A stretch of 64,000 nucleotides of DNA from Bacillus marasmi (lineage in GTDB: Bacteria > Bacillota > Bacilli > Bacillales > Cytobacillaceae): contig NZ_LR656173.1 in the NCBI RefSeq assembly GCF_902168435.1, forward strand, positions 1 through 64,000, in the 5' to 3' direction. The notes beneath the pieces were generated by a model, which ran no database searches, was not told where the DNA came from, and was given only the letters and a program-made list of their open reading frames with translations. A program made the translations under genes and the position numbers. This document shows, piece after piece, positions 8,803 through 17,766 of this stretch. Position 1 is the first letter of the stretch. Every line of letters starts with the position of its first letter.

Positions 8803-9930
8803 ATGGAGATTTTTTGGTTTATTCCTACACATGGAGATGGAAGATATTTAGGAACTAGTAAGGGAGCAAGACCTGTCAATTATTCATACTGCAAACAAAT
8901 CGCGCAGGCAGTCGATGAACTAGGTTATAGTGGAGTGTTAATCCCAACTGGAAAGTCGTGCGAGGATTCATGGATTGTGGCTTCTACATTATTATCAGTA
9001 ACCGAAAAGCTCAAATTCCTTGTTGCAGTACGTCCAGGTTTGATGGCACCAAGCTTCGCCGCTAGAATGGCTGCAACATTAGATCGATTTTCAAATGGCA
9101 GATTGCTCATTAATGTTGTTGCTGGTGGAGATCCAGTTGAATTAGCAGGGGATGGTCAATTTCTAGATCATGATGCTCGTTATGATCAAACAGATGAATT
9201 TCTAACGATTTGGAAGCAGCTTTTTGAAGGTGGTGAGGTTGACTTTCATGGAGAGCATTTAAGTGTTGAAGGAGGTCAACTGCTATATCCGTCTGTTCAA
9301 GAGCCACATCCTCCATTATATTTTGGCGGCTCATCAAAATCAGCATTAGACGTAGTTGCCGAGCATATTGATGTGTATTTAACCTGGGGTGAACCACCTG
9401 CACAGGTTGCTGAGAAAATTAATAAAATTAAGAAGCTTGCTAAAGAGAAAGGACGGACTGTTCGGTTTGGTTTACGTGTTCATGTCATTGTTCGTGAAAC
9501 TGAGGAAGAGGCTTGGCAGGCAGCAGATGAATTAATTCAATTTGTTGATGAGGAGTCTATCGAGGCTGCCCAAAAAATCTTTGCTAGGATGGATTCTGAA
9601 AGTCAAAAATTAATGACGAAACTGAACAATGGAGATCGTTCCAATCTAGAAGTAAGCCCAAATCTATGGGCTGGAGTTGGCCTAGTTCGCGGCGGAGCTG
9701 GTACTGCATTAGTGGGAAACCCAGATCAAGTGGCAGCTAGAATGAAGGAATATGCAGATATTGGAATAGAAACTTTTGTTCTATCAGGGTATCCACATTT
9801 AGAGGAAGCTTACCGAACAGCTGAATTACTATTTCCAAAACTTCCACTAAACCGTGAAACAAAGTCAACAGAACGAGCTTTTGTAAGCCCATTTGGAGAA
9901 CTAATCGCAAATCAACATGCACCAAAATAA
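8803..9930 (+). CDS. ssuD: FMNH2-dependent alkanesulfonate monooxygenase SsuD
   Basis: A 375-aa bacterial luciferase-like TIM barrel. It desulfonates C1 and longer alkanesulfonates to aldehyde plus sulfite using FMNH2 and O2. SsuD signatures are [17 protein letters not shown] at the N-terminus, [48 protein letters not shown] and [12 protein letters not shown]. The length fits the family (~375-380 aa). Start ATG 8803 has GAAGGGAAAG upstream; an earlier in-frame TTG at 8785 would add MKGKIA and is less likely. No dedicated FMN reductase (SsuE) is adjacent, so reduced flavin must come from elsewhere. Confidence 0.94.
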   Translation: MEIFWFIPTHGDGRYLGTSKGARPVNYSYCKQIAQAVDELGYSGVLIPTGKSCEDSWIVASTLLSVTEKLKFLVAVRPGLMAPSFAARMAATLDRFSNGRLLINVVAGGDPVELAGDGQFLDHDARYDQTDEFLTIWKQLFEGGEVDFHGEHLSVEGGQLLYPSVQEPHPPLYFGGSSKSALDVVAEHIDVYLTWGEPPAQVAEKINKIKKLAKEKGRTVRFGLRVHVIVRETEEEAWQAADELIQFVDEESIEAAQKIFARMDSESQKLMTKLNNGDRSNLEVSPNLWAGVGLVRGGAGTALVGNPDQVAARMKEYADIGIETFVLSGYPHLEEAYRTAELLFPKLPLNRETKSTERAFVSPFGELIANQHAPK

Positions 9931-9939
9931 ATAATTTCA

Positions 9940-9976
9940 AAAAGGAGGGCAATCTGAAGAGATTGTCCTCCTTTTC
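9940..9976 (+). terminator. Terminator of the ssu operon
   Basis: A long stem AAAGGAGGGCAATCT / AGATTGTCCTCCTTTT with a GAAG loop and a T-rich 3' side, 10 bp after the ssuD stop. It can also serve the convergent DUF4173 gene in part. Confidence 0.85.
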
Positions 9977-9996
9977 TTATGAACATGTATAAGTGC

Positions 9997-11457
9997 TTAT
10001 TCCTTAATATTTATTGTCTTTAGCCTATCTAACACATACTCCCTTTTTAGGTTATAGGATTGCCAGCTAAAGTCATCATTGCTAAACTGCTCTTTTCTTT
10101 CAAGAAGTATTTGTTTTACTTCGGGGATATTACTGTTTTTCTCATGAAGCTCAATCAATCCCAATATTCCGGAATAGGATAAGCTGTTTAAGTAAATATG
10201 ATCAATTTTCCCCGTTTGGTCGTAACGATTTAAGTTTTTTTCAACAACAAATTTTTCCACATCAATCAAGTTCATGCCCGTGTAATAAAGCAGAGAACTA
10301 ATAAAGTAAAAGTGAAATAGAGATAGCTTTTCAATCCAGATTTTAAACAATGTATACAAATAAATTAATACTAGAAAAATCATAAACGAATGAGCTAATA
10401 CTCTTATCAAAGTAAACCCATAGGCTTCCTCGTACAGATTTAGACGTATAAAAGCGGAAACAAGCATAACACCACTAGAAAGGATCAGCGTTGTTAATAA
10501 GACCTGGATGAATCTCTTAATGAATAATGAAGCTGGTTTCACGAATTGAAGGATTAACACAGTAATAGATAAATTGATTAATGTTGCAAAAAGCAGTTCG
10601 AAAAAGCCCTTTCGAGCATATTCAGCATAAGTTAAATCTCCTTGTAAGGAGCCACTGAAAAAATATTTAAATTGAACAATCGTAAACAATATATACACAA
10701 TATTGATTAATATCAATACTGTGATACTAATAACTGCGTCAATGTTTAGCGTTGTTTTTTTGTCGTTGATGATAGCACTAATTTGCTTCTGGAAAATTAC
10801 CTGAAGTAATCCAAAAAACACAAAAGTATAAATGAGCACAATGACAAATCTCATAAAATCTTCCATATTAATGATTTCGAACAGTTTTGGGATGTCCCCC
10901 ATCATTCGTTCAAATTGTGAATCAGCGGACATGAGTAAACTGATGATGACAAATAAGACTGGCGCAGAGATAATCAAACCGATGGCGATTTTTTTCCATA
11001 AAACATATTTATCCTCGTTTACACTCTGTTTTATTATTTTCGATAAAGTCGAGGCGAATCGTAGATTATATTTTATCGATTGAACGAGTCTTGAAAAAAT
11101 GTATAGGAGAAAGGTCGCCTTGTTCCATTTAATAGTTTTTTGGCTCGTCATAAGGATAAGCTGAAAAATGACCAAGGAAGGAATCACTAATACATTCAAA
11201 ACATTAAAAAATTGATTATCATGAATAAAAAAACTAATGCCTAGAATCCATATGCATATCAGCAACAGGTATCCAAAGCGTTGGTGTGAAAAAGGGAATC
11301 CACGAAATCGCCAGAAGAACACTCCATAAAATACAGCCGTAAAGACAATATAGGAAATACCTACTTCACCACGAAAAAAGCTTTCCTCAGCTGTGACTCC
11401 TAGCAACAAACATAAAATAAAAAATATCCAATCAGTTTTTGTTAACTTAAGCTCCAT
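9997..11457 (-). CDS. DUF4173 family multi-spanning membrane protein
   Basis: A 486-aa protein with about ten or more hydrophobic segments, starting LKLTKTDWIFFILCLLLG, with the amphipathic stretch FSRLVQSIKYNLRFASTLSK and a TYAEYARKGFFELL motif that I associate with DUF4173. The C-terminal ~70 residues are soluble and helical. Biochemical function is unknown; members cluster with DUF1700/HAAS proteins and PadR regulators, as here. GGGGTGAATAATTATG gives the start. The promoter region carries a palindrome also found in front of the neighbouring padR gene, suggesting common control. Confidence 0.8.
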   Translation of the reverse strand: MELKLTKTDWIFFILCLLLGVTAEESFFRGEVGISYIVFTAVFYGVFFWRFRGFPFSHQRFGYLLLICIWILGISFFIHDNQFFNVLNVLVIPSLVIFQLILMTSQKTIKWNKATFLLYIFSRLVQSIKYNLRFASTLSKIIKQSVNEDKYVLWKKIAIGLIISAPVLFVIISLLMSADSQFERMMGDIPKLFEIINMEDFMRFVIVLIYTFVFFGLLQVIFQKQISAIINDKKTTLNIDAVISITVLILINIVYILFTIVQFKYFFSGSLQGDLTYAEYARKGFFELLFATLINLSITVLILQFVKPASLFIKRFIQVLLTTLILSSGVMLVSAFIRLNLYEEAYGFTLIRVLAHSFMIFLVLIYLYTLFKIWIEKLSLFHFYFISSLLYYTGMNLIDVEKFVVEKNLNRYDQTGKIDHIYLNSLSYSGILGLIELHEKNSNIPEVKQILLERKEQFSNDDFSWQSYNLKREYVLDRLKTINIKE

Positions 11458-11474
11458 AATTATTCACCCCATAA

Positions 11475-11508
11475 TAGAAATTCTATGTATATAGTTACTC
11501 TAGGTATA
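11475..11508 (-). promoter_or_regulatory. Putative PadR operator upstream of the DUF4173 gene
   Basis: TAGAAATTCTATGTA at 11475-11489 is, read on the minus strand, TACATAGAATTTCTA. It differs by one base from TACATAGAAATTCTA at 12520-12534 in the padR promoter region. A second half-site-like CTAGGTATA follows at 11500-11508. The position is just 5' of the gene starting at 11457. Confidence 0.55.
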
Positions 11509-11525
11509 TGATTAAAAAAAGTCGC

Positions 11526-12164
11526 TTATACCGAAGCTTTTTTTCCCCATAGATAAGCAAACCACGTTAATGGATAAAGGATCATGGTTAAAACGATGCA
11601 TAAAATAATAAAGCTTTTAGATAGTAATGGTTCAAACCAGGAATGAGGAATAATCTTCAAAAGTGTTAGGATCATGAGACAGAGATTTGGGATTAAAGCA
11701 GCAAAGAAAGTCTTGTTTAATAGTTTTCTCCCACCATGGCCAAAGCCTTTACCAATTTCATAGCCTAATAACGCCCAAAAAAACATATATACAATAGCGA
11801 TAATTACAGGAACTGCCGTCAATCTGCTCCAAACAACCGAAAGCCAATTCCATTCATATAAATTATGGGCAATGGTCAATAAACTCCCCCCACCAAAGAA
11901 TAAAATATTCATGGCGACAAATAACCATTTCATGCTACTTGGGGTAACTGTGAGTTCATCACGCCATGCTTTTGCAATTTCCTCAGGAGTACCGAGACGT
12001 GAGGTAATCACTTCCATTATCTCTACCTCGGTACTTTTGTTATTAGTTTCAAGAAGGATTTCGTCGATATGTGTCTCGTATTCAAGTAATATTGATTCAC
12101 AATCCTGATGATTTGTTAGTTCCTTACGAAGCTTGGCTATAAATTCATTCTTTGACTGCACCAT
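11526..12164 (-). CDS. DUF1700 (HAAS-type) membrane protein
   Basis: A 212-aa protein. Residues 1-75 are a charged helical domain ([32 protein letters not shown]) of the HAAS/DUF1700 type; residues ~78-210 hold four membrane helices. Such proteins are commonly encoded right after a PadR repressor. The ATG at 12164 lies inside the end of padR (20-bp overlap), so translation is probably coupled. Function unknown; a membrane sensor or transport partner is a guess. Confidence 0.82.
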   Translation of the reverse strand: MVQSKNEFIAKLRKELTNHQDCESILLEYETHIDEILLETNNKSTEVEIMEVITSRLGTPEEIAKAWRDELTVTPSSMKWLFVAMNILFFGGGSLLTIAHNLYEWNWLSVVWSRLTAVPVIIAIVYMFFWALLGYEIGKGFGHGGRKLLNKTFFAALIPNLCLMILTLLKIIPHSWFEPLLSKSFIILCIVLTMILYPLTWFAYLWGKKASV

Positions 12165-12501
12165 GATTCGGTCTCCCTATCACCTTGTTCATAACTTTAA
12201 CAAATTCCTGCCATTCTTTGGTTTTTTCATTAAGAAGTTCTTTTCCAGCTGCAGTGATTCGATAATACTTTCGCGCGGGACCTTTTTCCTGTTCTTGCCA
12301 ATAACATTCTATATATTCCTGTTTTTCAAGCTTATGAAGGGCAGGATATAATGTTCCTTCCTTGACACTTAAACCATTTTCGCTACGATGTTCTAGTTCC
12401 TTTACTAATTCATAGCCGTACATATCCCGCTCGTTTAATAATTGCAATAGGATAAGGGACGTACTTCCTTTCACTAATTCTCGATTAAACAATGATTTCA
12501 C
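12145..12501 (-). CDS. PadR family transcriptional regulator
   Basis: A 118-aa winged-helix regulator. Family marks are [38 protein letters not shown] (recognition helix and wing) and [13 protein letters not shown]. Length is that of the short PadR subfamily (~105-120 aa), which binds palindromes in its own promoter. It overlaps the DUF1700 gene and is transcribed first, so autoregulation of the two-gene unit is likely. The palindromes at 12503-12534 are the probable operator. Confidence 0.92.
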   Translation of the reverse strand: MKSLFNRELVKGSTSLILLQLLNERDMYGYELVKELEHRSENGLSVKEGTLYPALHKLEKQEYIECYWQEQEKGPARKYYRITAAGKELLNEKTKEWQEFVKVMNKVIGRPNHGAVKE

Positions 12502-12502
12502 C

Positions 12503-12534
12503 TACCTAGAAATTTTAGGTACATAGAAATTCTA
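12503..12534 (-). promoter_or_regulatory. Putative PadR operator at the padR promoter
   Basis: TACCTA-N7-TAGGTA (12503-12521) is a perfect dyad, immediately followed by TACATAGAAATTCTA (12520-12534), whose core TAGAAATTCTA is a near-perfect palindrome. The second motif recurs upstream of the DUF4173 gene. Confidence 0.6.
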
Positions 12535-12630
12535 CTGCTGGAAAATATGGATGTCAAGTAACTAAACGCTCAGAAGCAGTAGTTGTCTTATTGAGTTTAC
12601 AATTTGTTCAAATAATTTACCAAAGAAGAA

Positions 12631-12692
12631 TTGACATTGATAATCATTATCAATTAAAATATAAACATCAAATGAAAACGATTATCAATTGA
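12631..12692 (+). promoter_or_regulatory. Sigma-A promoter overlapped by two Fur boxes
   Basis: TTGACA (12631-12636), 18 bp, TAAAAT (12655-12660). The spacer is filled by ATTGATAATCATTATCAAT (12636-12654), a perfect 19-bp Fur box. A second box, TGAAAACGATTATCA (12673-12687), sits just downstream of the -10. This arrangement predicts tight iron-dependent repression of the following gene. Confidence 0.85.
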
Positions 12693-12781
12693 GAAATTCA
12701 TAAGTTCAAATTAACGGCTTGTTGGATGCAACTAGCTGGAGCAAACATAAATAAAACTATATATCTTGGAGGGTACTAGGA

Positions 12782-13063
12782 ATGAGATCATTATTAATCG
12801 TAGGAGCAGATAACTTGGGTGGTATTCCAGAAAAATTAACAACGGTTGGCTTTAATGAAGTTTTACATATTGATGGAAGAAAGGTACAAATGGTTAAAAA
12901 GGAGCTTCCTGAAAAGGTTAGTTGTATTTTAGTTTTAACTGATTTCGTCAATCATAATTTAACCTCAGTAATTAAGAAACGTGCTAAAAGTCAGTCAATT
13001 CCTGTTTACTATGCAAAGCGTTCATGGTGTTCAATTTATAACGCTATTAAAGGGGTAGTGTAA
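12782..13063 (+). CDS. DUF2325 domain protein, Fur-regulated
   Basis: A 93-aa protein with the DUF2325 pattern: N-terminal strand SLLIVGADNLGGIPEKL, central HIDGRKVQ, CILVLTDFVNHNL (a proposed metal/nucleotide-binding stretch), and the C-terminal AKRSWCSIYNAIKG. The fold is Rossmann-like; biochemical role unknown. GGAGGGTACTAGGA precedes ATG 12782. It is a single-gene unit behind a promoter with two Fur boxes, so it should be induced by iron limitation. It ends just before a 480-bp palindromic repeat, where transcription probably stops. Confidence 0.85.
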   Translation: MRSLLIVGADNLGGIPEKLTTVGFNEVLHIDGRKVQMVKKELPEKVSCILVLTDFVNHNLTSVIKKRAKSQSIPVYYAKRSWCSIYNAIKGVV

Positions 13064-13090
13064 CGTGCTGTACCCTCTAATGATAATAAT

Positions 13091-13574
13091 GAGGCTGGGA
13101 CATAAGTATTTCAGCTAAACAAAAAACCGAACTATCATGCGAAATTCTAACTTAGAATTTCCTAATAGTTCGATTTTTTAATTCCCTTTTACTATAGAGC
13201 TACCCTGAAATAAATGTGGATTGGATCACACATTAAGTGCAGTTTTTTTGCTTGAAGGTTTCTTAACCCGAATGTTGATTTCCTTGTGTTTGAAAATAAG
13301 CGGAAGAATTACGCTTATTTTGGAAAAGACCCATATTTCCATTATAATAACGGGAGTTTTTCCAATCAGTTGATTTTGTCTTTTGGGTAGTAGTTAAGCG
13401 GAAATTCTACTCTTATTTCAGCTCATTTAGACCCACTTACATACAATAAGGGGAAATTCTACTCTTATTTAGATTCTCATACCTACATGAAAATCAACAC
13501 TGAACTTTAATATATTCCTCCATAAAAATCATTCGGTTTTAATAGCGAACGATTTAGTTCTGTCCTAGGTTCCT
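13091..13574. repeat. ~480-bp dispersed palindromic repeat, copy 1
   Basis: Homologous over its length to 57404-57863. It begins GAGGCTGGGACATA and its other end is a degenerate inverted version (TCTGTCCTAGGTTCC). Inside are a hairpin (CGAACTAT...ATAGTTCG enclosing GAAATTCTAA/TTAGAATTTC) and four spaced units related to AATAAGCGGAA..TTCCGCTTATT. It lies between convergent genes (DUF2325 and GGDEF-EAL), has no ORF with a ribosome binding site, and fills this 540-bp gap. Confidence 0.8.
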
Positions 13575-13606
13575 TTTTTGTTCGAGGAATCAAGGTAATT
13601 ATTTTC

Positions 13607-16264
13607 TTATACCGTAGCAATTACTGGCTTCCTTAATGTTTTTGTCTGTAAAAATGTCTCCATTTTACTTGTACTGAGTGGTTTGCTAAACAAGTAGCCT
13701 TGTAACTCGTCACAACCTAGAATCATTAGCATCTCACGTTCGCAGTTTGTTTCTATTCCTTCTGCAACAATATTTAACTGTAAGCCATGAGCTAACTCAA
13801 TTAAAGACATGACAAGCAATTTCTTTTTTTCATCCTGGTCAATATCTTTTATGAATTGTCTGTCAATTTTAATTTCGTCTATCGGTAATTTGAGTAAATG
13901 AATAAATGCAGAATACCCTTTACCGAAATCATCAATAGAGATCATGACCCCAAGACTTTTTATTTGTCTAATGATGTTTGCAACATAATCTGTATTTTTA
14001 ATAAAAACGCTCTCAGTAATTTCGAGCTTTAAATATTTTGCTTCTAGGCCTGATAAAAATAATGCTTTTTTTATGATGGTTATTAAATGATCATTTTGAA
14101 AGTTTTTGGCTGAAATATTAACTGAAACAGGAACAAAAATATGGTATTGATCCTGCCAATGTTTTATTTGCTTACAAGCTTCCAATAACGACCATTCATC
14201 AATTTTTGAGATTAGTCCAATTTCCTCGGCTAATGGTATGAATGTCGAAGGTGGAACATTACCTAAATTCGCATCCTCCCAACGCAATAATGCTTCGAGA
14301 CTAGTTATCATCTTCCCTTTGAATTTCGGCTGAAAATACAATTTTAGTCCTCGTGATGCAATCACAGCTCGTAAAGAGTTTTCAAGGTATAAACGTTCAT
14401 GAAACTTATCTTTCATTGATTCGTGGAAATATTGCGCACTATGACTACCGTTTTCTTTACAGACGTACATGGCAATATCAGCACATTTAACCAATGTATC
14501 CAGGTCACAACCATCTTCAGGAAATACACTTACACCGACACTAGCTGAAATATAAAGTACGTGTCCGTTAATTTGGAACGGTAAAGAAAATTCCGTTTTG
14601 ATTTTCGTTAATGTTAAATCGATATCTTTTCGGTTGCAAACTTTATCTACGACAACAAATTCATCACCGCTTAGACGAAACACCATTCTGTCTTCTTCTA
14701 TTAAATTACATAATCGCGCAGCTGTTAGTTGCAGCAAAGTATCGCCTGCATCATGACCTAGTGTATCATTAACCTGTTTAAACTGATTCAAATCGATAAA
14801 AATGATTGCCAGCCTTTCACAATCTTTTAACGTGCCAGAAATATGATCTTTAACATAATTCTGAAAGTGAAGTCGGTTTGGTAGGTTGGTTAATACATCA
14901 TAAAAAGCTAATTGGTGTAGCTTTTGCTCCGAAGTTTTTAATTTTTTCGTTTGTATGGTCAGGATTCGATTCATTTCAATACTTTCATGAAATAGTTCAT
15001 TAAGCTTTTGAGTCATTGCTTTTAGATTTGTTGTTAACAGTCGTATTTCAGAAATAATACTTTGCGGCCATTCAATTTTTTCTAATTTGAACAATTTTTT
15101 AGGCAGACCTGTTGTGACTGTTGTTAATTGTTCGATGTTTTTTAAAAATATATGACTTATCACTTGAACAAAAATAATTGTAAATAAAGAAAAAAGAATG
15201 GAAACTTTTAGATTAATTAAGAAGTCTTGAAAAATTAAATTCTGATATTGTGCTATTGGGAATTGAATATAAATGTTTAAGGGTAATGTATCATTGGAAT
15301 CAATGTATACTAAATGACCACTACGCCATTTCAATAGTGGGAAATCATTATTCTGCTCCCTTGGCAGTACCTCATAAAAGGTAGGCGTGATTTTCTTTAC
15401 TTCTGACATATTGTTCCAATTATAGTATTTCTCGTTATTAGGAGTCATATTGGTACTATGAGTTAGAATTTTATTATGATTATCGGTAAGAACAATAGAA
15501 AAATCATCCGATTGGTAATGTTTAATAATCTTGTTTAGCCAAGTAGTTTGGAGTTCATCAGTGATAGAGTCAGTTTTTTTCAAAAGGTATAATTCGTTTC
15601 GAATTTGAGTTGAAATGAGTTCTGCTTTTTGATTAGTAGTAATGATAATTTCCTCATGCGTTTCCCATGTCTTGAAAAATGTACTCAAGAAGAGTGGTAC
15701 AAGAATAAACACGATTGACATGTGAATTAAAAACTGATGGACGGAAACGTTATTTTTATTAATTTTTTTAAATTTGATTATTTTATAAAAGGGAAAATAA
15801 GCTAACAGCATGTCAGCAATTAACACATTAAATAAACTATTAAGAATGTCCTTACACATTTGAAAATAAAGCGCATCTCCAGCAAGATAGGTTTTATTTA
15901 GCGCAAATAATGTTACTAGTCCAATCGTTAACCAAAAGAATGAATCAATAATGATCATTTTTCCTTTTTTCTTGTAATGGAAATATGCACCAACAAAGAT
16001 CATTTCTCCAATTAAAATGATGTTGTAGGATATATAAATTGATTCGAGAGGGATAAATAAAAAAGTTAACATTGTCGTAAGTAATGCGGATGGTAATCCA
16101 TATAGACGTAGTATTAGAAAAATAAAAATACTAGTAAAATTAAAAGATAATCCATAGACAATATTTAGATTTAAGGATGAAATCAAAAGGGTAAGTGTAA
16201 CTAATATTATAAAAAGTATGATGTCTTTGTTAATAAAAGGGATGACGTTTTTCTTTAAGGACAT
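13607..16264 (-). CDS. Membrane-bound GGDEF-EAL c-di-GMP enzyme
   Basis: An 885-aa protein. Residues ~1-170 form a multi-TM module; ~215-340 is an extracytoplasmic sensor-like region, closed by a TM at ~345-370. A HAMP-like/coiled linker leads to a GGDEF domain (~450-610) and an EAL domain (~625-870). The cyclase loop reads LSGDEF (SGDEF variant) with DLNQFKQVNDTLGHDAGD; no RxxD inhibitory site is seen where expected. The EAL side keeps EALLRW, NISAKNF, EITES, DDFGKGYS and EGIET, so phosphodiesterase activity is plausible. Net direction cannot be read from sequence. It starts 232 bp from, and divergent to, the SPFH gene. Confidence 0.9.
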   Translation of the reverse strand: MSLKKNVIPFINKDIILFIILVTLTLLISSLNLNIVYGLSFNFTSIFIFLILRLYGLPSALLTTMLTFLFIPLESIYISYNIILIGEMIFVGAYFHYKKKGKMIIIDSFFWLTIGLVTLFALNKTYLAGDALYFQMCKDILNSLFNVLIADMLLAYFPFYKIIKFKKINKNNVSVHQFLIHMSIVFILVPLFLSTFFKTWETHEEIIITTNQKAELISTQIRNELYLLKKTDSITDELQTTWLNKIIKHYQSDDFSIVLTDNHNKILTHSTNMTPNNEKYYNWNNMSEVKKITPTFYEVLPREQNNDFPLLKWRSGHLVYIDSNDTLPLNIYIQFPIAQYQNLIFQDFLINLKVSILFSLFTIIFVQVISHIFLKNIEQLTTVTTGLPKKLFKLEKIEWPQSIISEIRLLTTNLKAMTQKLNELFHESIEMNRILTIQTKKLKTSEQKLHQLAFYDVLTNLPNRLHFQNYVKDHISGTLKDCERLAIIFIDLNQFKQVNDTLGHDAGDTLLQLTAARLCNLIEEDRMVFRLSGDEFVVVDKVCNRKDIDLTLTKIKTEFSLPFQINGHVLYISASVGVSVFPEDGCDLDTLVKCADIAMYVCKENGSHSAQYFHESMKDKFHERLYLENSLRAVIASRGLKLYFQPKFKGKMITSLEALLRWEDANLGNVPPSTFIPLAEEIGLISKIDEWSLLEACKQIKHWQDQYHIFVPVSVNISAKNFQNDHLITIIKKALFLSGLEAKYLKLEITESVFIKNTDYVANIIRQIKSLGVMISIDDFGKGYSAFIHLLKLPIDEIKIDRQFIKDIDQDEKKKLLVMSLIELAHGLQLNIVAEGIETNCEREMLMILGCDELQGYLFSKPLSTSKMETFLQTKTLRKPVIATV

Positions 16265-16496
16265 ACATATCTCCCTATCTAAATTAAGTTAAACGACTTA
16301 AAAATATATCAAAATATCATTATGTAGTTTTCTGTATGGTACTATCTTATCAAAACCGATAGAATTTGCGGAAAACGTAGATAACCTTTCACAAAGCAGA
16401 CAAATATTTCTGTTAAATATTTTGTAATATTTTTAACCTAAAAATGAATTGTTTATCATAGAGTGGTATAGTAATAGATAATGAAAGGAGGAGCAT

Positions 16497-17303
16497 ATGA
16501 ATAAAAAAAATCTGATTTCACTAGGCGTTGCAGGTGTAATAGTTGTCATTCTATTAGCCTTTTCTGTTACCACTGTTGAATCCGGTCATCGAGGTGTCCT
16601 CTTACAGTTAGGAGAAGTAAAGTCAAAAGTACTTGATGAAGGACTCCATTTTAAACTTCCATTTATTCAATCTGTACAAGTTATTGAGGTGCGTGTTCAA
16701 AAAGAAGAAAGTTCACAAACCGCTGCGTCAAAAGACCTCCAAACTGTAACAGCAACAGTTGCTGTTAACTATTCAGTTGATCCAAATGCTGTGAACAAAC
16801 TCTATCAAGAGTTAGGGATGGATTATAAAGGAAGAATTATCGATCCCGCAATTGCAGAGGCTTTAAAAGCTGTAACCGCACAATATACTGCAGAAGAACT
16901 TATTTCCAAAAGACCGGAAGTTTCTGCAAAAGTGAAAGATATGCTAGAGGAAAAGCTAACGAAATATTTCATGAAATTAGAAGAAATAAATATTAAAGAA
17001 TTCGCTTTTAGTGAGGAATTTAATAAAGCTATCGAACAAAAACAAACTGCGGAACAAAATGCACTGAAAGCATCTCGTGATTTAGAAAGAATTAAAATTG
17101 AGGCGGAGCAGCAGATTACACAAGCACAAGCCGAAGCTGAAAGTTTAAGGCTAAAGAAAGCAGAAGTAACTCCAGAACTTATTCAATTAAAACAAATTGA
17201 AGTGCAAGAAAAAGCATTACAGAAATGGGATGGAAAACTACCTAGTGTTACAGGTGGAGCTACACCATTCATTGATATCAACGGATTAACTGGAAATCAA
17301 TAA
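16497..17303 (+). CDS. Prohibitin/SPFH-domain membrane protein
   Basis: A 268-aa protein with an N-terminal membrane anchor (residues ~6-25), then an SPFH/band-7 domain (VESGHRGVLLQLGEVKSKVL, GLHFKLPFIQSV, TVTATVAVNYSVDPN) and a long charged coiled coil (~170-235, QAQAEAESLRLKKAEV). It belongs to the prohibitin/HflC-like group, which forms membrane-associated rings linked to proteases or lipid microdomains; a precise partner is not evident. GAAAGGAGG lies 5 bases before ATG 16497. Single gene with its own terminator. No FtsH or NfeD gene is adjacent. Confidence 0.88.
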   Translation: MNKKNLISLGVAGVIVVILLAFSVTTVESGHRGVLLQLGEVKSKVLDEGLHFKLPFIQSVQVIEVRVQKEESSQTAASKDLQTVTATVAVNYSVDPNAVNKLYQELGMDYKGRIIDPAIAEALKAVTAQYTAEELISKRPEVSAKVKDMLEEKLTKYFMKLEEINIKEFAFSEEFNKAIEQKQTAEQNALKASRDLERIKIEAEQQITQAQAEAESLRLKKAEVTPELIQLKQIEVQEKALQKWDGKLPSVTGGATPFIDINGLTGNQ

Positions 17304-17500
17304 TAATGAACCATACAAAAATGCCAGATCAAAAGATTCTGGCATTTTTTCATATATGAATCTACTGATGAAAAAAACTGAAATAGTGAATGCTTATCAT
17401 TATTCACTACTTCATCTGCATTTTTAAATAATCCTCTGATGTTTCCAAGGTCTATAATCTCGCTTGGAGTTAATCCTAATAAATGATTTGATTCGTCCAT
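17297..17500 (-). CDS. Possible small acidic protein, 67 aa
   Basis: This short frame begins ATG 17500 with AAAGGTGG five bases upstream. The product starts MDESNHLLGLTPSEIIDLGN and looks helical and acidic; its last ~15 residues are encoded within the terminator hairpin of the SPFH gene. The good ribosome binding site and non-random N-terminal half argue for a real gene; the odd C-terminus argues against the full length. No family recognised. If it is not a gene, the 460 bp between 17304 and 17766 hold only terminators. Confidence 0.4.
   Translation of the reverse strand: MDESNHLLGLTPSEIIDLGNIRGLFKNADEVVNNDKHSLFQFFSSVDSYMKKCQNLLIWHFCMVHYY
17317..17350 (+). terminator. Terminator of the SPFH gene
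   Basis: AAAATGCCAGA / TTCTGGCATTTTTT hairpin with a T tract. It overlaps the 3' end of the small opposite-strand ORF at 17297-17500. Confidence 0.85.
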
Positions 17501-17704
17501 TTCATCCACCTTTCTGCAGGAATATTTTTTGCGTTAAAGGAGACTATCGAAAAAAACTACACAATCATTGTTATTCCAATGTTTAAAACGTATTAATTCA
17601 TAAAATCAATCATTCTGCATTTCATTTAACGGATATTTCAATCTCATTTATTATTATTTTTAGAATAATTTCTTCGTACAAAGAATAATAGTGCCAAAAA
17701 AATT

Positions 17705-17746
17705 TACAAAAAAGGCGATGAAATCTTGAACGATTCCATCGCCTTA
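17705..17746 (-). terminator. Terminator of the SagB-type gene
   Basis: On the minus strand, TAAGGCGATGGAATC / GATTTCATCGCCTTTTTT with a six-base loop and T tract, 20 bp after the stop of the nitroreductase gene. Confidence 0.85.
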
Positions 17747-17766
17747 ATAAATATGTTAGGAAAGGA

